Part shown: piece after piece, positions 42,642-54,798 of the stretch
Layout of the letters: each line of letters opens with the position of its first letter
Numbering within the stretch: the first letter of the stretch is position 1
Assembly (NCBI GenBank): GCA_009801085.1
Contig: VNWV01000006.1
Location: 2,108,001-2,172,000 of the forward strand
Reading direction: 5' to 3'
Source: Lasiodiplodia sp. COLG20
Lineage: Eukaryota > Ascomycota > Dothideomycetes > Botryosphaeriales > Botryosphaeriaceae
Length of the DNA stretch: 64,000 nt
Notes under the pieces: model-generated
Told to the model about the DNA's origin: nothing
Database searches by the model: none
Seen by the model: only the letters and a program-made list of their open reading frames with translations
Made by a program: the position numbers and the translations under genes

Positions 42642-45013
42642 TTACAGAATTGTAACGGTGCGTTCTGAATCACCTGGGAACAACTGGTCGCAGTCCCTGT
42701 TGAACATCCGAAATGCCCCTACCCGGCGGTGCAGTATTCCCCCAGGACCTTCGAATGGTAGCAACAAGAGTCCCGAAATAATGAAACCGTTATCGGAGCT
42801 TATGAGAAACAGCTGAAGTTGATTTTGACGATCATCTTCCTCGCGATTGTCCAAGTCCGGCACCCAATCCAACCAGAAATAAATGTTACCATGTGGGCTG
42901 GAAGCTTCCCACTGGTTCAACCGTCTGTTTCCCCATGTGGGCTCTGGCAAGAGTACGCCAGTGGTTGGCTTCACCGGTGTTTGTCGACATTTTCCTTTGA
43001 GGGTGATTGACGATCCAAATCTGACTGCAACCGTAGCATCAGAGTGCGCCGGCTGCAAGTCATAACTGACGACCTGGAATTTGGACTCTACGTTCAGAAG
43101 CATGCAATAGACAGTTGTGTTCCTCGACGCCCAGCTCCAGGATGGGGCGCAATATTCCTTGTCGTTGTTGAGCTGCTCCAACAACATGGTGTATGACAAT
43201 GTTGGCTCATCGTATACCCAGCACAGCTGACGACTGAAAGTGTCATCCAAGCACACATAGCAACCGAGAGTGACACCATCTAGCCATAGCCCCGCAAGAT
43301 ATTCTTTTGGCTCGCCCGCGTCTTTCAATGAGGCTTGTAGGAACTTAGCTGCTCCAGCTACGGCAGCCAGCCGATCCTTGGCGTGCGTAAGGTGTCTTTG
43401 GGAGTACTGTGTTATGACATAGGACCAAAACCTCTCATATCTTGTCCTTTTCGTCAATTCGGAGTATTTCGCCGTCCAACCATACTCCAAACAGACGGTA
43501 GTGTTGCACCGGAACTGGAGGGATTCTTTGGCAAATACGAGTTTCCTTGTGGCCATGACTTGTTCTTGCCAGACCCATCCACGGCTTGCCCAACGCGAAT
43601 GTTCGAGATCAGCTACGTATTGGAATGGTCGTCGCCCCCTGAGAAAGATTGAGTACTCTCCAAACACGTTTGGCCTTAGGGATGAGCGGAACGGTAAAGT
43701 CAAAAGCTTGGGAGGAGGTCTGCGGAGAAAGCTTTCGGAGCATGAAGTGCTTGAAGCCGCACAGATGGTAACGTAAGAGTGAGCAAAAACATCGGACATT
43801 GTCACCGATTCAGCCTCCCAATCTCTTTTGTTGTCTTGGTCTTGGATGATGCAAAGTGCATCGATCCAGATAAAGCGAATTTCAAGCTTTCTGGCGACCT
43901 GTACCGCATCCTGGAAGACTGCCGGCAGATCATGTATGGGAATTCCGGTCTTGTGTTGTTCCAAAGTCTGCTCCGTGGTTTTTAAAGGCAAAGAATCTCC
44001 CCAGCAGTAACTCAAAGTTGCATATCTGAGTTGAGAATCAGGTGAGCCTTCAAGAGGAATTTGGCTACGCTCTATGAGCTTGATGTAGGAAGTTGTGTCA
44101 TTTCCGACATCTAGTAAGCGCGTGGGAACGAAGTCGTTTTTCAAGAGCCTGTCCATACAATCTGTATGACCTTCCACGCATTCATCGATACAGTTCTGCA
44201 TGAACTGAACGTTGGTCTCAGAAGCCGGACCGTTGATATCCAATAGGTCGTAGACAATACCTAGCCAGTCTCGACAAACCCCTTGAAGCAATTAGCGACC
44301 AGTCTGGAAAAAGAAGTGTATCATTCACCTGGCTTTGATCCTATCTCGAACTCATAGGCATCAACATAGCCAGGGTCGAGACCTGGATGCCTTGCTATAA
44401 CGGCCAAACATTCAAGCCGCTGGTCGAGTTCTATTTTTACGACCTTTCCTTCTCTTTCCTTTGTCGTACGGAGCTCCCACCATTCATACTGCATCTGAAA
44501 CCGGAGCGTCGAATCAGGGAGTTTCCACCAGGGACTTTCGCCGTATTCCTGGTGGAATATTTCTTTGAGAGTTGAACAGAATACGCAACTCTGTGGGAGT
44601 TCTGGCAATGTGGAAGGCGTAACGAGTCTTTCGTGATTATTGCCTGCGGCGGTTCGGCGACGATGCCATATGTCTTCAGTGCCATCCTCGAGGGTTTCTT
44701 CGCCCTCCCATATCCAACCACACTCATCTGGCTCCTTCTTTTCTTTCCTGCGAGAATAACGGAGTCCTCGTTGCGGGCGGTCTGACGTTCGCCACTCTAT
44801 TCGAGTAAACCCGGATAGGTCCAGAGCAGTTTCCCCGTCATTGTAAGCATTCGTCAGGGCCCCGCCGGCAAGCTTATCATCGATTATTAAAGCTTGCAAA
44901 CACAGGTCGCATAGGGCGTTGCTCGTCATGGCTGAGTCAAACGCGCTGTGTTGTGCCGTCGTTGGGAATACATCGGGTTCGTCCAGAGCGGATGCCATGC
45001 TGGAAGCTGGCAC
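42642..45013 (-). CDS. HET-domain protein, two exons, 774 aa
   Basis: The exons are 45013-44329 and 44281-42642, with a 47-bp intron (GTGAAT, branch GCTAAT, acceptor CTTCAAG). The joined reading is GSKPGVCRDWLGIVYDLLDI. The N-terminal region has Cys pairs (LCDLCLQAL, CVFCSTLKEIF). The HET domain begins at about residue 312: LRYATLSYCWGDS, FIWIDALCIIQDQDNKRDWE, and the conserved YVTICAASSTSCSESFL. The arrangement (long N-terminal region, HET, long C-terminus) is the common TOL/HET-6-like type. The predicted role is in vegetative incompatibility or regulated cell death. An alternative start is Met6 (44998). Confidence 0.9.
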
Positions 45014-45485
45014 TGTTGTCGGAAGTCTAGACGGAGCGGGGAAGAGACCTGGCTTAAAAGCGCCGTGATTGTCCGCTTAGAAATGTTTTGGCCCCCATCG
45101 ATATTTTTGGAACCTCGGGCATTTTTATGTCATGTATCAGTCGATGCGGCTTTGCGCTAGCACGCACAGATCTCAGACCCTCTTCGCCCTGGTGATCAAC
45201 AGATCTTGTAGGCTGCAAGATTCAGCCCCGCACACGCATCTGGTGACTTGGCGGGGCCTGATGCACGAACTTTGTCCTACTCCGGGATCTTGCTAAGCTA
45301 AGCATCGACACTATCTCGTATCACATGTGGGAGGACATTTTTGGCTTTGATTACCTATGCAAAGCTGACATGATAATATTAAAAATTGTAAGCACGGTGG
45401 GTCCTACGGAGGGAAGCTACGGGATATTTGTTGCGCTCTTAACAGTGCGTCCATCTTACCAATTCGAAGAGTCTTTTCTAGATCA
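45014..45485. other. Promoter of the HET gene, otherwise empty
   Basis: No gene-like frame. The region is AT-rich to the right. Confidence 0.5.
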
Positions 45486-45600
45486 AGGATTCTGGAACAG
45501 TATGGCGTGCTGAAAGGAGCAATCACTCTACCACTATACCCCACTGTTGTAAGGCTTCTGGCCTTACCCACTGCGCCGCGCCGGTCAGCACAGGCCTCTT
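45486..45600 (-). mobile_element. Possible tRNA-derived SINE or tRNA-like relic
   Basis: On the minus strand there is an A-box-like GGTATAGTGGTAGAGT and, about 35 bp on, a B-box-like GTTCCAGAATCC. Upstream is a second A-box-like GGCGCAGTGGGTAAGG and a 7-bp hairpin (GTAAGGC...GCCTTAC). No complete cloverleaf can be drawn, so this is not a functional tRNA gene. A SINE head or pol III relic is possible. Confidence 0.3.
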
Positions 45601-46079
45601 TAGGGCAAAAGAGTATTGGAATGAACCCAATTGTTAGGGTTCATTGTGGCGTGGTCAGATAATATACCGTCCGTGACAACTGTAGTAACGATGAAGGCTT
45701 TTAGAAAACTTTGTATGTACGTACGAGAAGGAACGGTTCATAGGGTTCCATAGATCGTTGGCTTCCCAGCGAACTCCGAAAGCAGAATCATTCATTGTAT
45801 AACTCGTTTGGTGATCGATGCGTTCAAGTCAAATACGCATTAACAGCAACGCTTCGTAGCATTCATCAGTAGAAAGACAAGCAGAAGAATAAGCAACCTC
45901 TGCCAGCCCTCTGTGGGGAATGCATGTAGCACACCGAATTTCCGTACATTAATAAAGGCGTTGGATTGCCTGTTTGGAGCAGGAATCTAAAGATTGTGGT
46001 GCAGTTCTAAAATAAGCTTAAGAATCCTACAGTCAAGTGAACAGTCGAAGTAGCGCTCGAAGGCAAGCGCGGATGCCAG
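45601..46079. other. Gene-poor AT-rich stretch
   Basis: No gene-like frame seen. Contains GTATGTACGTACGAG near 45714. Confidence 0.4.
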
Positions 46080-46330
46080 GGAAGGATTGAGGCAGGGGGC
46101 GGCGTCTGTTGGTTTTTACCGAGCAGGCAAGCAACACGCGCGATTTACGGCGCGGGCGGTCGGACGGGCGGCTTCCGGCTCATCCAGGCGGCTCATGGCC
46201 TCACCAACCACAAGGCGACTTACAGCGTAGCAAGCAATGCGCGACTCATAGCGCAAGCAGGCAAGCAACACGAGCCACTCACGACTCATCCGCGCGACTC
46301 ACGGTGCGGCGCGGATACGCACGACAAGGA
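46080..46330. repeat. Degenerate GC-rich repeat cluster
   Basis: Reiterated words GCAAGCAACACG, GCAAGCAATGCGCGACTCAT, CGCGACTCACGG and ACTCACGACTCAT. They suggest a decayed tandem repeat with a unit of roughly 35-45 bp. It contrasts with the AT-rich flanks. The open frame across it is low-complexity and not a gene. Confidence 0.5.
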
Positions 46331-46695
46331 ATGTCTCACACCACGCTAAGGACAACATATTCGCTTCAGGAAGAAGTTTGTGAGGGGTGTGTTGCAGATA
46401 TCATGTGTACAGTAGCTTAGTCATAAAAAGATACGGACTCGCCCTCAGCGACCCTCCCTCTCACTCAAGATGCCAACTCACACACTGTCTACCATCATCA
46501 CCAACTGATACATCTGTTTCAGTTTGCTAATGTTTTATAGGGACGTGCCGGTACACGTGCCAGTAGACGGTGCCGACGTCTTCGTGTTTAATTTCGTAAT
46601 CGACGCTACCACGCTATTGAGAAGACGATCTAATTTTCAGAGAAGTCACCTGTTCGAACTACTTGTATCATCCTGACTCAGAAATATGCAGGCAA

Positions 46696-46706
46696 GTATA
46701 TATATC
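46696..46706 (+). promoter_or_regulatory. TATA box of the cysteine-rich secreted protein gene
   Basis: GTATATATATC lies about 85-90 bp upstream of the ATG at 46788, a standard fungal spacing. Confidence 0.6.
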
Positions 46707-46787
46707 TAGGACTTTGCGTTTTAAGCTTATCCTCTATATCTCTTAAACCAACCCCGCGCCAAGAATTGAATCCGAATCTCTTCCAAC

Positions 46788-46958
46788 ATGAAATTTATCA
46801 CCAGTCTCCTCTTTGCAGCTTTTCCGCTTGCTGTCCTCGGCCAAGTTTGTCCCGACGCAAATCTCCGCGAATGTTACGATTATTGCGATAAAAACAACAA
46901 AGCCAACGAGGCTTTCGTGGCCTGCACACAGGCTCGCTGCCCGTACTGCCAACCGTAA
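46788..46958 (+). CDS. Small secreted cysteine-rich protein, 56 aa (effector-like)
   Basis: Intronless short gene with good start context (CCAACATGA) and a TATA box upstream. Residues 1-18 are a signal peptide (KFITSLLFAAFPLAVLG). The mature ~38 residues contain six cysteines (21, 29, 33, 46, 51, 54), spaced C-x7-C-x3-C-x12-C-x4-C-x2-C. This is enough for three disulfides. The body is charged (CYDYCDKNNKANEAF). Such proteins are typical secreted effectors or antimicrobial-type peptides of fungi; no specific family is recognised. It lies alone in a gene-poor, repeat-bearing interval, as is common for effector genes. Confidence 0.72.
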   Translation: MKFITSLLFAAFPLAVLGQVCPDANLRECYDYCDKNNKANEAFVACTQARCPYCQP

Positions 46959-47563
46959 ACTCCACACGTAAGAGGCCTGATACCCTAAACTTCGATAAAT
47001 AGCTTCAGCTAACAAATCTTGTTAAAGGATATGCAATTGGACGCAGAGTTAAGGCCTTAGCCTATGTGTTTTCGCTAGTACTTTAAAAGATACAGCTATT
47101 CTATAATAAGCTCTGCACTCGTTGTTCTACGAAGACAATGACCACTTTTCAATACATCCAATTATTCCCAATCCGCGTGAAGGTGTGTGTTGAAACCATA
47201 ATGGATTGACCCTCCAAGAGGCACACGACCAGCAGAGACTATGTACGCTTCAGAGGTGGGACTAAGCCTCAACAGGCCATCTATTCTGGGTAAATATTAC
47301 CTACCACTCTTCGTACTTCGACACACTCAATCGACTGGGTAGTGATGTTTGATTATTGCTTTTTGAGATATGAGCTCTAATTACTCATAACACAAGCGGA
47401 AAATAATCCATCGCTATCCTTCGGCTGCAAAGCCCTTTTAAAAAGCCAATCCAAATCCAGCCATATCTTTGAACCCACTCAATTTCACCCCGCATGATCA
47501 CATCCACATAATGAACAGGAGAGTCAATCTCATTATTACAATTACAAAATTCTACACCCCACC
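46959..47563. other. Intergenic, no gene seen
   Basis: 3' flanks of the secreted-protein gene and the ABC transporter. AT-rich, no frame of interest. Confidence 0.5.
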
Positions 47564-50500
47564 TCAAACCTCCCGATCCAAACTCTGCGCCCGACACATC
47601 TCGCGATACAACCCGCCCTCCTTCGCCACAAGCTCCTCATGCCTCCCCTCCTCCGCCACCTTGCCGCCAAGAAACACATAAATCCGATCCGCATGCCTCA
47701 CCGTACTCAACCTATGCGCGACGGCCACCGTGATCCTCCCACCCCCCTTCGCCGCCTCATTCAACGCACCCTGCACCACCCTCTCGCTCTCCGTATCGAG
47801 CGCACTCGTCGCCTCATCCAGCAACAAGATCCGCGGGTCCCGCACCAACGCCCTTGCGATCGCCACGCGCTGCCGCTGGCCGCCCGACAGCGCGACGCCG
47901 CGGGCGCCGGTGTGCGTGTCCAGCCCCTCGGGCAGGGAAGCGATGAAGTCGGCGACGTTGGCCTGGGCGGCGGCGCGCATGATTTGTTCGTCGGAGACGG
48001 GCTGGTTCGGGTCTTCCAGGCCGAGGGCGATGTTCTCGCGGATGGTGCCTTGGTAGAGGGTTGGTTCCTGCTGAACGAGGGCGACGTTGTGGCGGTAGAG
48101 GCGAGGGTTCAGATCTGCTAGGTTAGTGGCATTGCCGTCCGAGGAGGATAAGTTGATCTGGCCGGACGAGGGGTCGTAGAAGCGCTCGAGCAGGCCGATC
48201 ATGGTTGACTTCCCGCAGCCGCTGCCGCCGACGAAGGCGACGAACTGCCCCGGGCGCACGGCGAGCGAGACGCCGCGCAGGACCTTGGCGTCCGGGCGCG
48301 TGGGGTAGGTGAAGCCGGCGTGGGTCATGGAGAGGGACAGATCGCCGTCGGGCGGGGCGCGGTCGCGGTTGGCGGGTGTCTCGGCGACGATGGGCTGCAG
48401 CGAGCGGAGCCAGGCGATGTAGTTGCCGGCGGCGACGGCCTTGGTGATGCTGGTCGTGTACGAGAAGAACTGGCCCGCGGCCTGGCCGGAGAAGAAGACG
48501 CCCATGAAGACGATGTAGAATTGCTTCATCGTGTACTCGCCCGTCGAGAGGAGTCTGCAGCCGTACCTGTTGGATTTCTCGTCAGCCCACACAACTTCCT
48601 CTCCGCAGATGAAATGTGTGACGGAAAAACTTACCAGAATCCCAGCGCCATGACCAAAAACTCAATCGACTGCGTCAACGCAAACCAGAACATGGTGTGC
48701 ACGATCCCGGGAATCGCCGTTTTCACAATACCATCCACCCTCTCCCTATACCGCTCCAATACGTTCTTCTCCAGCGCCAGCGACGACACGGTCCTGATGG
48801 CACTCACAGCCTCTCCCGCCAGCGCCGCGCTCTCCGCAAACCGCTTCGACGAGTCATTATTCATCTTGAACTCGAGGCGCATCCGCAGATAACCCGCCGA
48901 CACCAGCGGCGGCATACCACCGAAAACCACAACGAGGCCGAGCTTCCAGCCCATGGCGATGCCGAGGGCGCAGCTGGCCGAGATGTTGACGATGACGATG
49001 AAGATGGTGGCGAGGTTGAAGCCGAAGAGCTCCTGAAGCTGCGTGGGCTGCGACGAGAGGCGACTGGCAAGGGCGCCGGTCGTGTTCTCGCTGCGGTCGA
49101 AGAACTGGATGTCCTGCTGGAGCGTCGTGTCGAAGATGAGGCGGCGGTAGAAGTGCGTCATGTGCTGCGAGACGACGTTGGCGACCCAGCCGATGATGAA
49201 GTAGGCGAGCAGGTTGCCGATGGCGATGACGAGGAACATGAGCGAGTAGAAGTTGCCCTCGTCGGTGAGCTTGCTGCCCGTGTACAGGAAGACGTTCATC
49301 AGTTCGCTGAGGACGAGGGCCTGGCCCGGGTAAGTTGCGCCTGTTCTCCGTTGTCAGTCGTCTGCTGTCGTCACCACGTGCTCTCTCGCCAACTTACCTC
49401 CAATCAAACATGCCACCAGGACGAGACCAAACCAAGGCCACAGCTCCCGCTGCTCCTTCAGCATGGTAGCAACCACCCACACAATACTCCTCTGCTTGTA
49501 GTTGCTGTAGTCCAGCGTCGCCTGATGTTCCCTCGACGACGCATGCACCGTACTCGCCCTGGTCAGCGTCTTCGTCACACCCACCTTCTCCGCAACCTCC
49601 GACCTTTCCGTCTCATCCTCATCCTCATCATCCTCCGAACCCTCACCCTCACCCTGCTTACTCCCCAAATCCTGAGCCTGCACCAACCGCGCATACGCGC
49701 CATCCCTCTCCAACAACCCCTCATGCGTCCCCTGCTCGACGATCCTCCCCTTCTGCATAACAACGATGTTATCCGCATGCTTAATCGTCGCGAGCTTATG
49801 CGCAATAACCACCGTCGTCCGATCCTTCGCCGCCGCGTCCAACGCACGCTGCACGACGCCCTCCGAGTGCGGATCGAGCGCGCTCGTCGCCTCGTCCAAC
49901 AGCAGCACCTCCGGGTCCGAAATGACGGCGCGCGCAATAGCAACCCTCTGCTTCTGCCCACCTGAGAGCAATCCCGCGCGCTCGCCGACCGGCGTGTCGT
50001 AGCCCAGCGGCAGCTCGCTGACGAAGTCGTGGGCGTTGGCGACGCGGCACGCCTCGACGACGCGCGCCATCTGCTCGTCGCGCGGCGCCGTCGCCCAGCG
50101 CGTGCCCGTGAGGCCGTACGCCACGTTCTCGAAGACGGTGCCGTTGAACAGCACCGGCTCCTGCTGGACGAGCCGTACGCGCGTGCGGAGCCAGTTCAGG
50201 TTGAGGTCATCGACGCGGCGGCCGTCCAGGGTGATGGTGCCGGTGGCCGGGTTGTACCAGCGCTCGAGCAGGCCGACGATGGTGCTCTTGCCCGAGCCGC
50301 TGGCGCCGACGAGCGCGGTGGTTTTGCGGGCGGGGCAGCGCAGCGAGAAGTCGGTGAGGACGGGAACGTCCGGGCGGGTTGGATAGGCGAAGTTGACGCC
50401 CGTCAGTTCGATCTCGCCGTTGAAGGTGTCGGGTTTCTCGCCGGCGTCTTCGAGAGGGTTGATCTGCGAGGCGCGGTCGATGGTCTTGAAGAGGGCGCCC

Positions 50501-51783
50501 GCGGCCGACGTGGCGGTCGCGAAAGCCTGGAAGTAGGGCGAGATCTGCGTGAGGGAGGTGGCGGCGATGACGACGGAGAAGAGGACGCTGGGTTTCCGTC
50601 AGTGATGGCTGTCCAATTCAGTTCGTGGAGGGGATGGTACTCACATAATGATGACACCCGGGTCGGCAATCTCGCCTTCGGCAAACATGTGCACGCCGCG
50701 CCAGAACGCCAGCGCGAAGCCCGCGTAGATGCAGAAGAACTCGATGCTGAACATGAAGCCCCATAGCGGGCTCTTCTTCTTGCCCAACTGGTGCGCCTTC
50801 TGCAGGTAGCCATCATACTTCTCGACGAGCTTCGGGCGCATCCAGAACGCATGCACGTTGCGGACGGACGAGAAGACGTCCTCGGCCAGCGCGCCGGCCT
50901 GCGAGTAGATCTCGAGGATCTGTGCCTCGAGCGCGGCGTCGAGGCCGACGGTGAGGCCGATGACGATCAGGATGACGGGCGCGATGGTGATGGTGATGAG
51001 CGTGAGCTTCCACTGCTTGACGAGCGCGATGACGATGGCCGAGATGAAGGTGGCCATGGCCTGAAACGTGAAGCCGAGCTTCTCGCAGATGCCCTGCTGC
51101 ACCTGGTTCCCGTTGGTTGTCACCTTGGCCGTCACCGAGCCGCCCTCGCCGCTGTCGAAGTAGGCGATTTCTTGCGAGAGTGTCGCTTCGAGGAAGCGGT
51201 AGCGGATCGTCCTGGTGATGCGGGTGCCCGAGATGGTCATGCACATCTGCATGATACATTAGACTTAGAATTGACGTTGAAGAGACCAGGGGAACATACC
51301 GTGAAGATGTAGACAAGACAGAACCTGCCGATGAAGATGTACACAAACCACAGCCTGCCAACACGGTTAGCACACTGCCCCCACCAGCTTTCCGCCTTCG
51401 CACGTACGCATATGTAGTAATATCATCCCGAAACTGAGCCGGCGTGCTGATTTCCCGCTGGAAGTCAGAGATGACTGTGACGAAACCACCGAAGACGAGC
51501 TGGATCAGCGACATGGACACGCCCGAGCCGCAAGCCGCAGCGATGGCGACGACATTGAGGATCCAATCCGTCCGCTCGGAGAAGCTGAATATCCTCTGCC
51601 AAGACGAGTCAGTCTCGTAAAAGGCCAGGTCGACCGTGGGAAAGGAGTGAATACCAAATAGGTTGCAAAAGCGCCGGGTTCCTTCTCAACATCATTTGGC
51701 GTGCTTGTCCTCTCACCCGACGAAGGCGTGTCTGCCCTCTTCGAGGCCCCATCGTTGGAGTCTTCTGCCGTCTCGCGACCCAT
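47564..51783 (-). CDS. Full-length ABCB multidrug exporter (MDR/P-glycoprotein type), seven exons, 1290 aa
   Basis: The exons are 51783-51655, 51595-51408, 51354-51300, 51246-50645, 50587-49398, 49340-48635 and 48566-47564. All introns are 53-68 bp with GT-AG ends, and the summed length is in frame. The architecture is TMD1-NBD1-TMD2-NBD2. NBD1 has Walker A GASGSGKST (~residue 420), signature LSGGQKQR and Walker B VLLLDEATSALD (~553). NBD2 has GGSGCGKST (~1073), LSGGQRQR and ILLLDEATSALD. A short acidic/basic linker lies between them (GEGSEDDEDEDETERSE). All catalytic motifs are intact in both halves. It probably exports hydrophobic compounds at the plasma membrane. The neighbouring Zn2Cys6 gene, same orientation and 570 bp upstream, is a candidate regulator. 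Confidence 0.94.
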
Positions 51784-52350
51784 TAGGTAGCGTTGACGAG
51801 TGTGGCGTTCGGTGTCGATCTCTCGTAACTCTCCGGTGCAAACGGGTGGGCGAAGTTAAAATCAAGAATTAAGAAAGAAAGACTGTGTGTTGCCTGTTCA
51901 ATCAGGAGGCCGCGGATAGGCCATAGTTTATAGTAGAAGGCCATGACTTGCATCAAAGACGACAAGTTGTGGTTTGTGGTAGGCGGCAACATGCGCTAGA
52001 CGGCACAGCGGACCTCTGTCCACGGACTCCGCGGGCCCCGAACGCACTGGGCCGGAGCAGCCAAGAGTTCCGAGCTTGGCACCCACATGCTGTAAACCGG
52101 TCCCGCTGTGCCGCTTAACCCGCATTGTTCGCTCGGACGGCCAGTAAATTTGCGGCTTGGCCCGATGGACGGTGTCAAAGAAAGAATGATCTGGAAAGTG
52201 ACTCATGATAATTCAAGGGCCCCGTCCGGCGCCACTTGTTCTTCCCGCTGCAAGAACCCCTCCGTCTATGCCCAACGTGGTCACCGCAGATACCGCAGAA
52301 CACCTTCTACCAAGAACGCCAATTCGGAAAGTTACGCCACTTCTTTCATT
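51784..52350. promoter_or_regulatory. Promoter region of the ABC transporter
   Basis: About 570 bp between the stop of the Zn2Cys6 gene and the exporter start. It holds a palindrome-like CGG-rich block near 52010-52140 (GGACTCCGCGGGCCCCG) that could host zinc-cluster binding. No single CGG-N-CCG site stands out. Confidence 0.4.
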
Positions 52351-54798
52351 TTACATGCTCAGCTCTTGATCCGTCGCGTCGAGATTGAGCATGTCCATGA
52401 CGGGGCGGTTCGCGCCCAGCCAATTGCCCAGAAACATCGACATGTCCATGTTGTTCACATCCAGTCCATGCGCTGCGTCGGGCCACGCTGGCCACGCAAA
52501 ATCCTGCGCCGACATGGTGGGCGGATGAGGGTCCGTCACCGCCGGAAACACGAGAGACCCGTCGTCGTGCTGCTGCATGCCCGTCAACGTCTGCCGCGAG
52601 TTTATCAGAACCTCGGCCGCGTCTGCAAACGCCTTGCACACGTCGTACAGCCGTTGTGCGCCCTCTGAGATGTGCTTGGCCTGGTCCAGAGTCCCCACTG
52701 TCTCCTGCAGCAGCGAGAGGTCGTCCACAGACATGGTGGCAATCGCATGGGTGAACACCACCACGAACGGGGTGAAAGAAGGGTAAAGTAGAATCCTACG
52801 CGCCATCAGCATATCTCGTCCGCCACTTTGTTAACCTTGGTTGAACTGACCATGTGACGTAGTCAATCTGCTCAAGCATAGTGCTGCTCTGAAACGACTC
52901 GAAGCATTTAAGATGGGATTGCAGTCCCAACCGCGCCGTCTCGAAGCATTTCGAGCTGACCTCAGTTCCCGTTCCGGTCGAAGTCTGGGCTCGGTAGATG
53001 ACCGTGAGGACCGTGTACGCAATGAAGTCGGCGGCGTGGGTCATGCTGTCCAAATGCTCTCCGTACTCGGCCCCGGTTGGGTCGACCTGGTATCATTCGA
53101 TCCGTCAATACGCCATCAGAACAACAAAAGTACATGTGCATCTTACCGCCACAAGCTCGTTGCGCAAGCCAACCATTTTCTGCGCCAGTTCCTCAACAGC
53201 CTGCAGTCTTTGCTCCGGAGGCGCCCTCGATGCCCTGGTCGAGTACAGCCGGTCATAAACTTCGCCTTGAACCCTCGCAAAATTGATCGACGCAAATACA
53301 ATCTCATCCCACGCACGATATTTGGGGTTTGTCGACTTCTTGAAGTACTCCACATCGATGTCGTCATCCTGAAAATTGCTCTTTCTTCCTAGACAGAGAG
53401 AAAGGTTTTTGTCTGCCATGTACAGACTCCAAAACGCATGACGCTTGATCTCAGCAAGTTCAGGGGGGTCTCTCTTGAGATGTGACTCTCGGTGGTAGCC
53501 TAGAGTTTGGCACATGGAGTGGCCAGCGGATACATAGGTCCAGACCAGCTGGAGCTTGGACTGCTCCTGTGCTCTGGTAGCCTACCAGGAGTCAATACAC
53601 AGTCAACGGCAGCAATCATGGGGAGGGCCTACCGCAAGAAGCAAAGACTGAATATTCTCCAGAGTCGGGACGACTAGACTCTCGTACCTCTCCAGGCATT
53701 GGTAAAAGTTGTGCTCGCACAGCTCAGCATAAGCAGGCAAGTCCCAGTTAGATAGAGCGGTGTCGTTTTCGGTTATGTAGTCTCGCAGGGTGAAAAAGAG
53801 GATGCCATGCATCAGGGTCTGAGAGCCGGTCGGGACCGAATCAGAAGGGAAATAGATCTTCTGGCAAAGTTTCTCCAGCTGCTGCAGATCCCGCCAGCAG
53901 TACCCAACAAGCGAGAAGGGCGGGTGGACTGAACGCCACTCCGAGTCAGCGGAGCGGAGCCAAATTTGACGGACAAAAAAACAACTCACCCTTGATCCTC
54001 CGCACAATCGCCACCACGAACTCAACCGGCGGCAGAGTCAACTCAGGCGGGCCGGCGCGCGGCGCCGACAGCGACAGGTAGGCCTCGTGCACGCGCGTGT
54101 TCGAGTCGTGCGTCTCGAGGCTGTCGCGCAGCGACGACAGGGCGCTGCGCACCTCAGCCGTCGACTGACCACCCAGGACGCGTGCGACGGTGCGGTCAGC
54201 GGCCTCGCCCGCCTGCAGCGTCTGCGTGCCGAAGGACGAATCGCCCTCATAGGCGGCGATGGGGGTCGAGGGTGAGCCATGGGTGGAGGCGGAGAGATTG
54301 GTGCGCGGGTTGCTGTTCTGGTCGTTACCCGGCGACGAGCGGGCGGCGGGCGTCACGCCGCGCGACGATGACGATAGGGAGATGTCCTTGACGCTGCGCT
54401 CGATGGAGGCGAGGCGCTGCTGGATCAGCTCGATCTGCTTCTCGTACTGGCTGGAGATGACGACCCGCGGCCGGTGCTCGGTGGTGCGAGCGGCGGCCTG
54501 GCAGGCGATGCCCAGCGTCTTGCAGCTGGCGCACGGGATGGCTTTGTCGCATCTGATCTAGGAGATGGCCGTCAGTGGACGTGCTGCACGTGGTTCGGTC
54601 CCCCGGCAGGCAGCAGGAATGCGGCCCGCGGGCGGCGCGGCGGCGGGAGGACAAACTTTTCTCAGCCGGCAGTTTTCGCACTGGAGCAGCAGGGCGCATT
54701 AGCAATGTGGCGTAGTGGGGGACGGGCTCAGGGCAGGAAAATCGTACAGCTCGTGACAGGAACGAGTTGCGCTGGGCGCCATTGGAGGAATCAGACAT
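52351..54798 (-). CDS. Zn2Cys6 fungal transcription factor, seven exons, 684 aa
   Basis: The exons are 54798-54748, 54680-54657, 54557-53990, 53928-53633, 53581-53147, 53086-52851 and 52795-52351. Three of them are needed to assemble the DNA-binding cluster: RACENCRLRK plus IRCDKAIPCASCKTLGIAC gives Cys18, 21, 28, 34, 37 and 44, the exact C-x2-C-x6-C-x5-C-x2-C-x6-C pattern. The 24-nt second exon carries the first two cysteines. A coiled coil follows (EKQIELIQQRLASIERSV), then a fungal_trans-type middle domain (CQTLGYHRES, KRHAFWSLYMADKNLSLCLG). It is a nuclear regulator, probably binding CGG half-sites as a dimer. The adjacent exporter is the obvious but unproven target. Confidence 0.9.

Noticed and set aside
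48697..49965. 422-codon plus-strand frame over the ABC transporter
   Set aside because: Antisense to NBD1/TMD2 exons. Composition is charged and low-complexity, and it spans an intron of the real gene.
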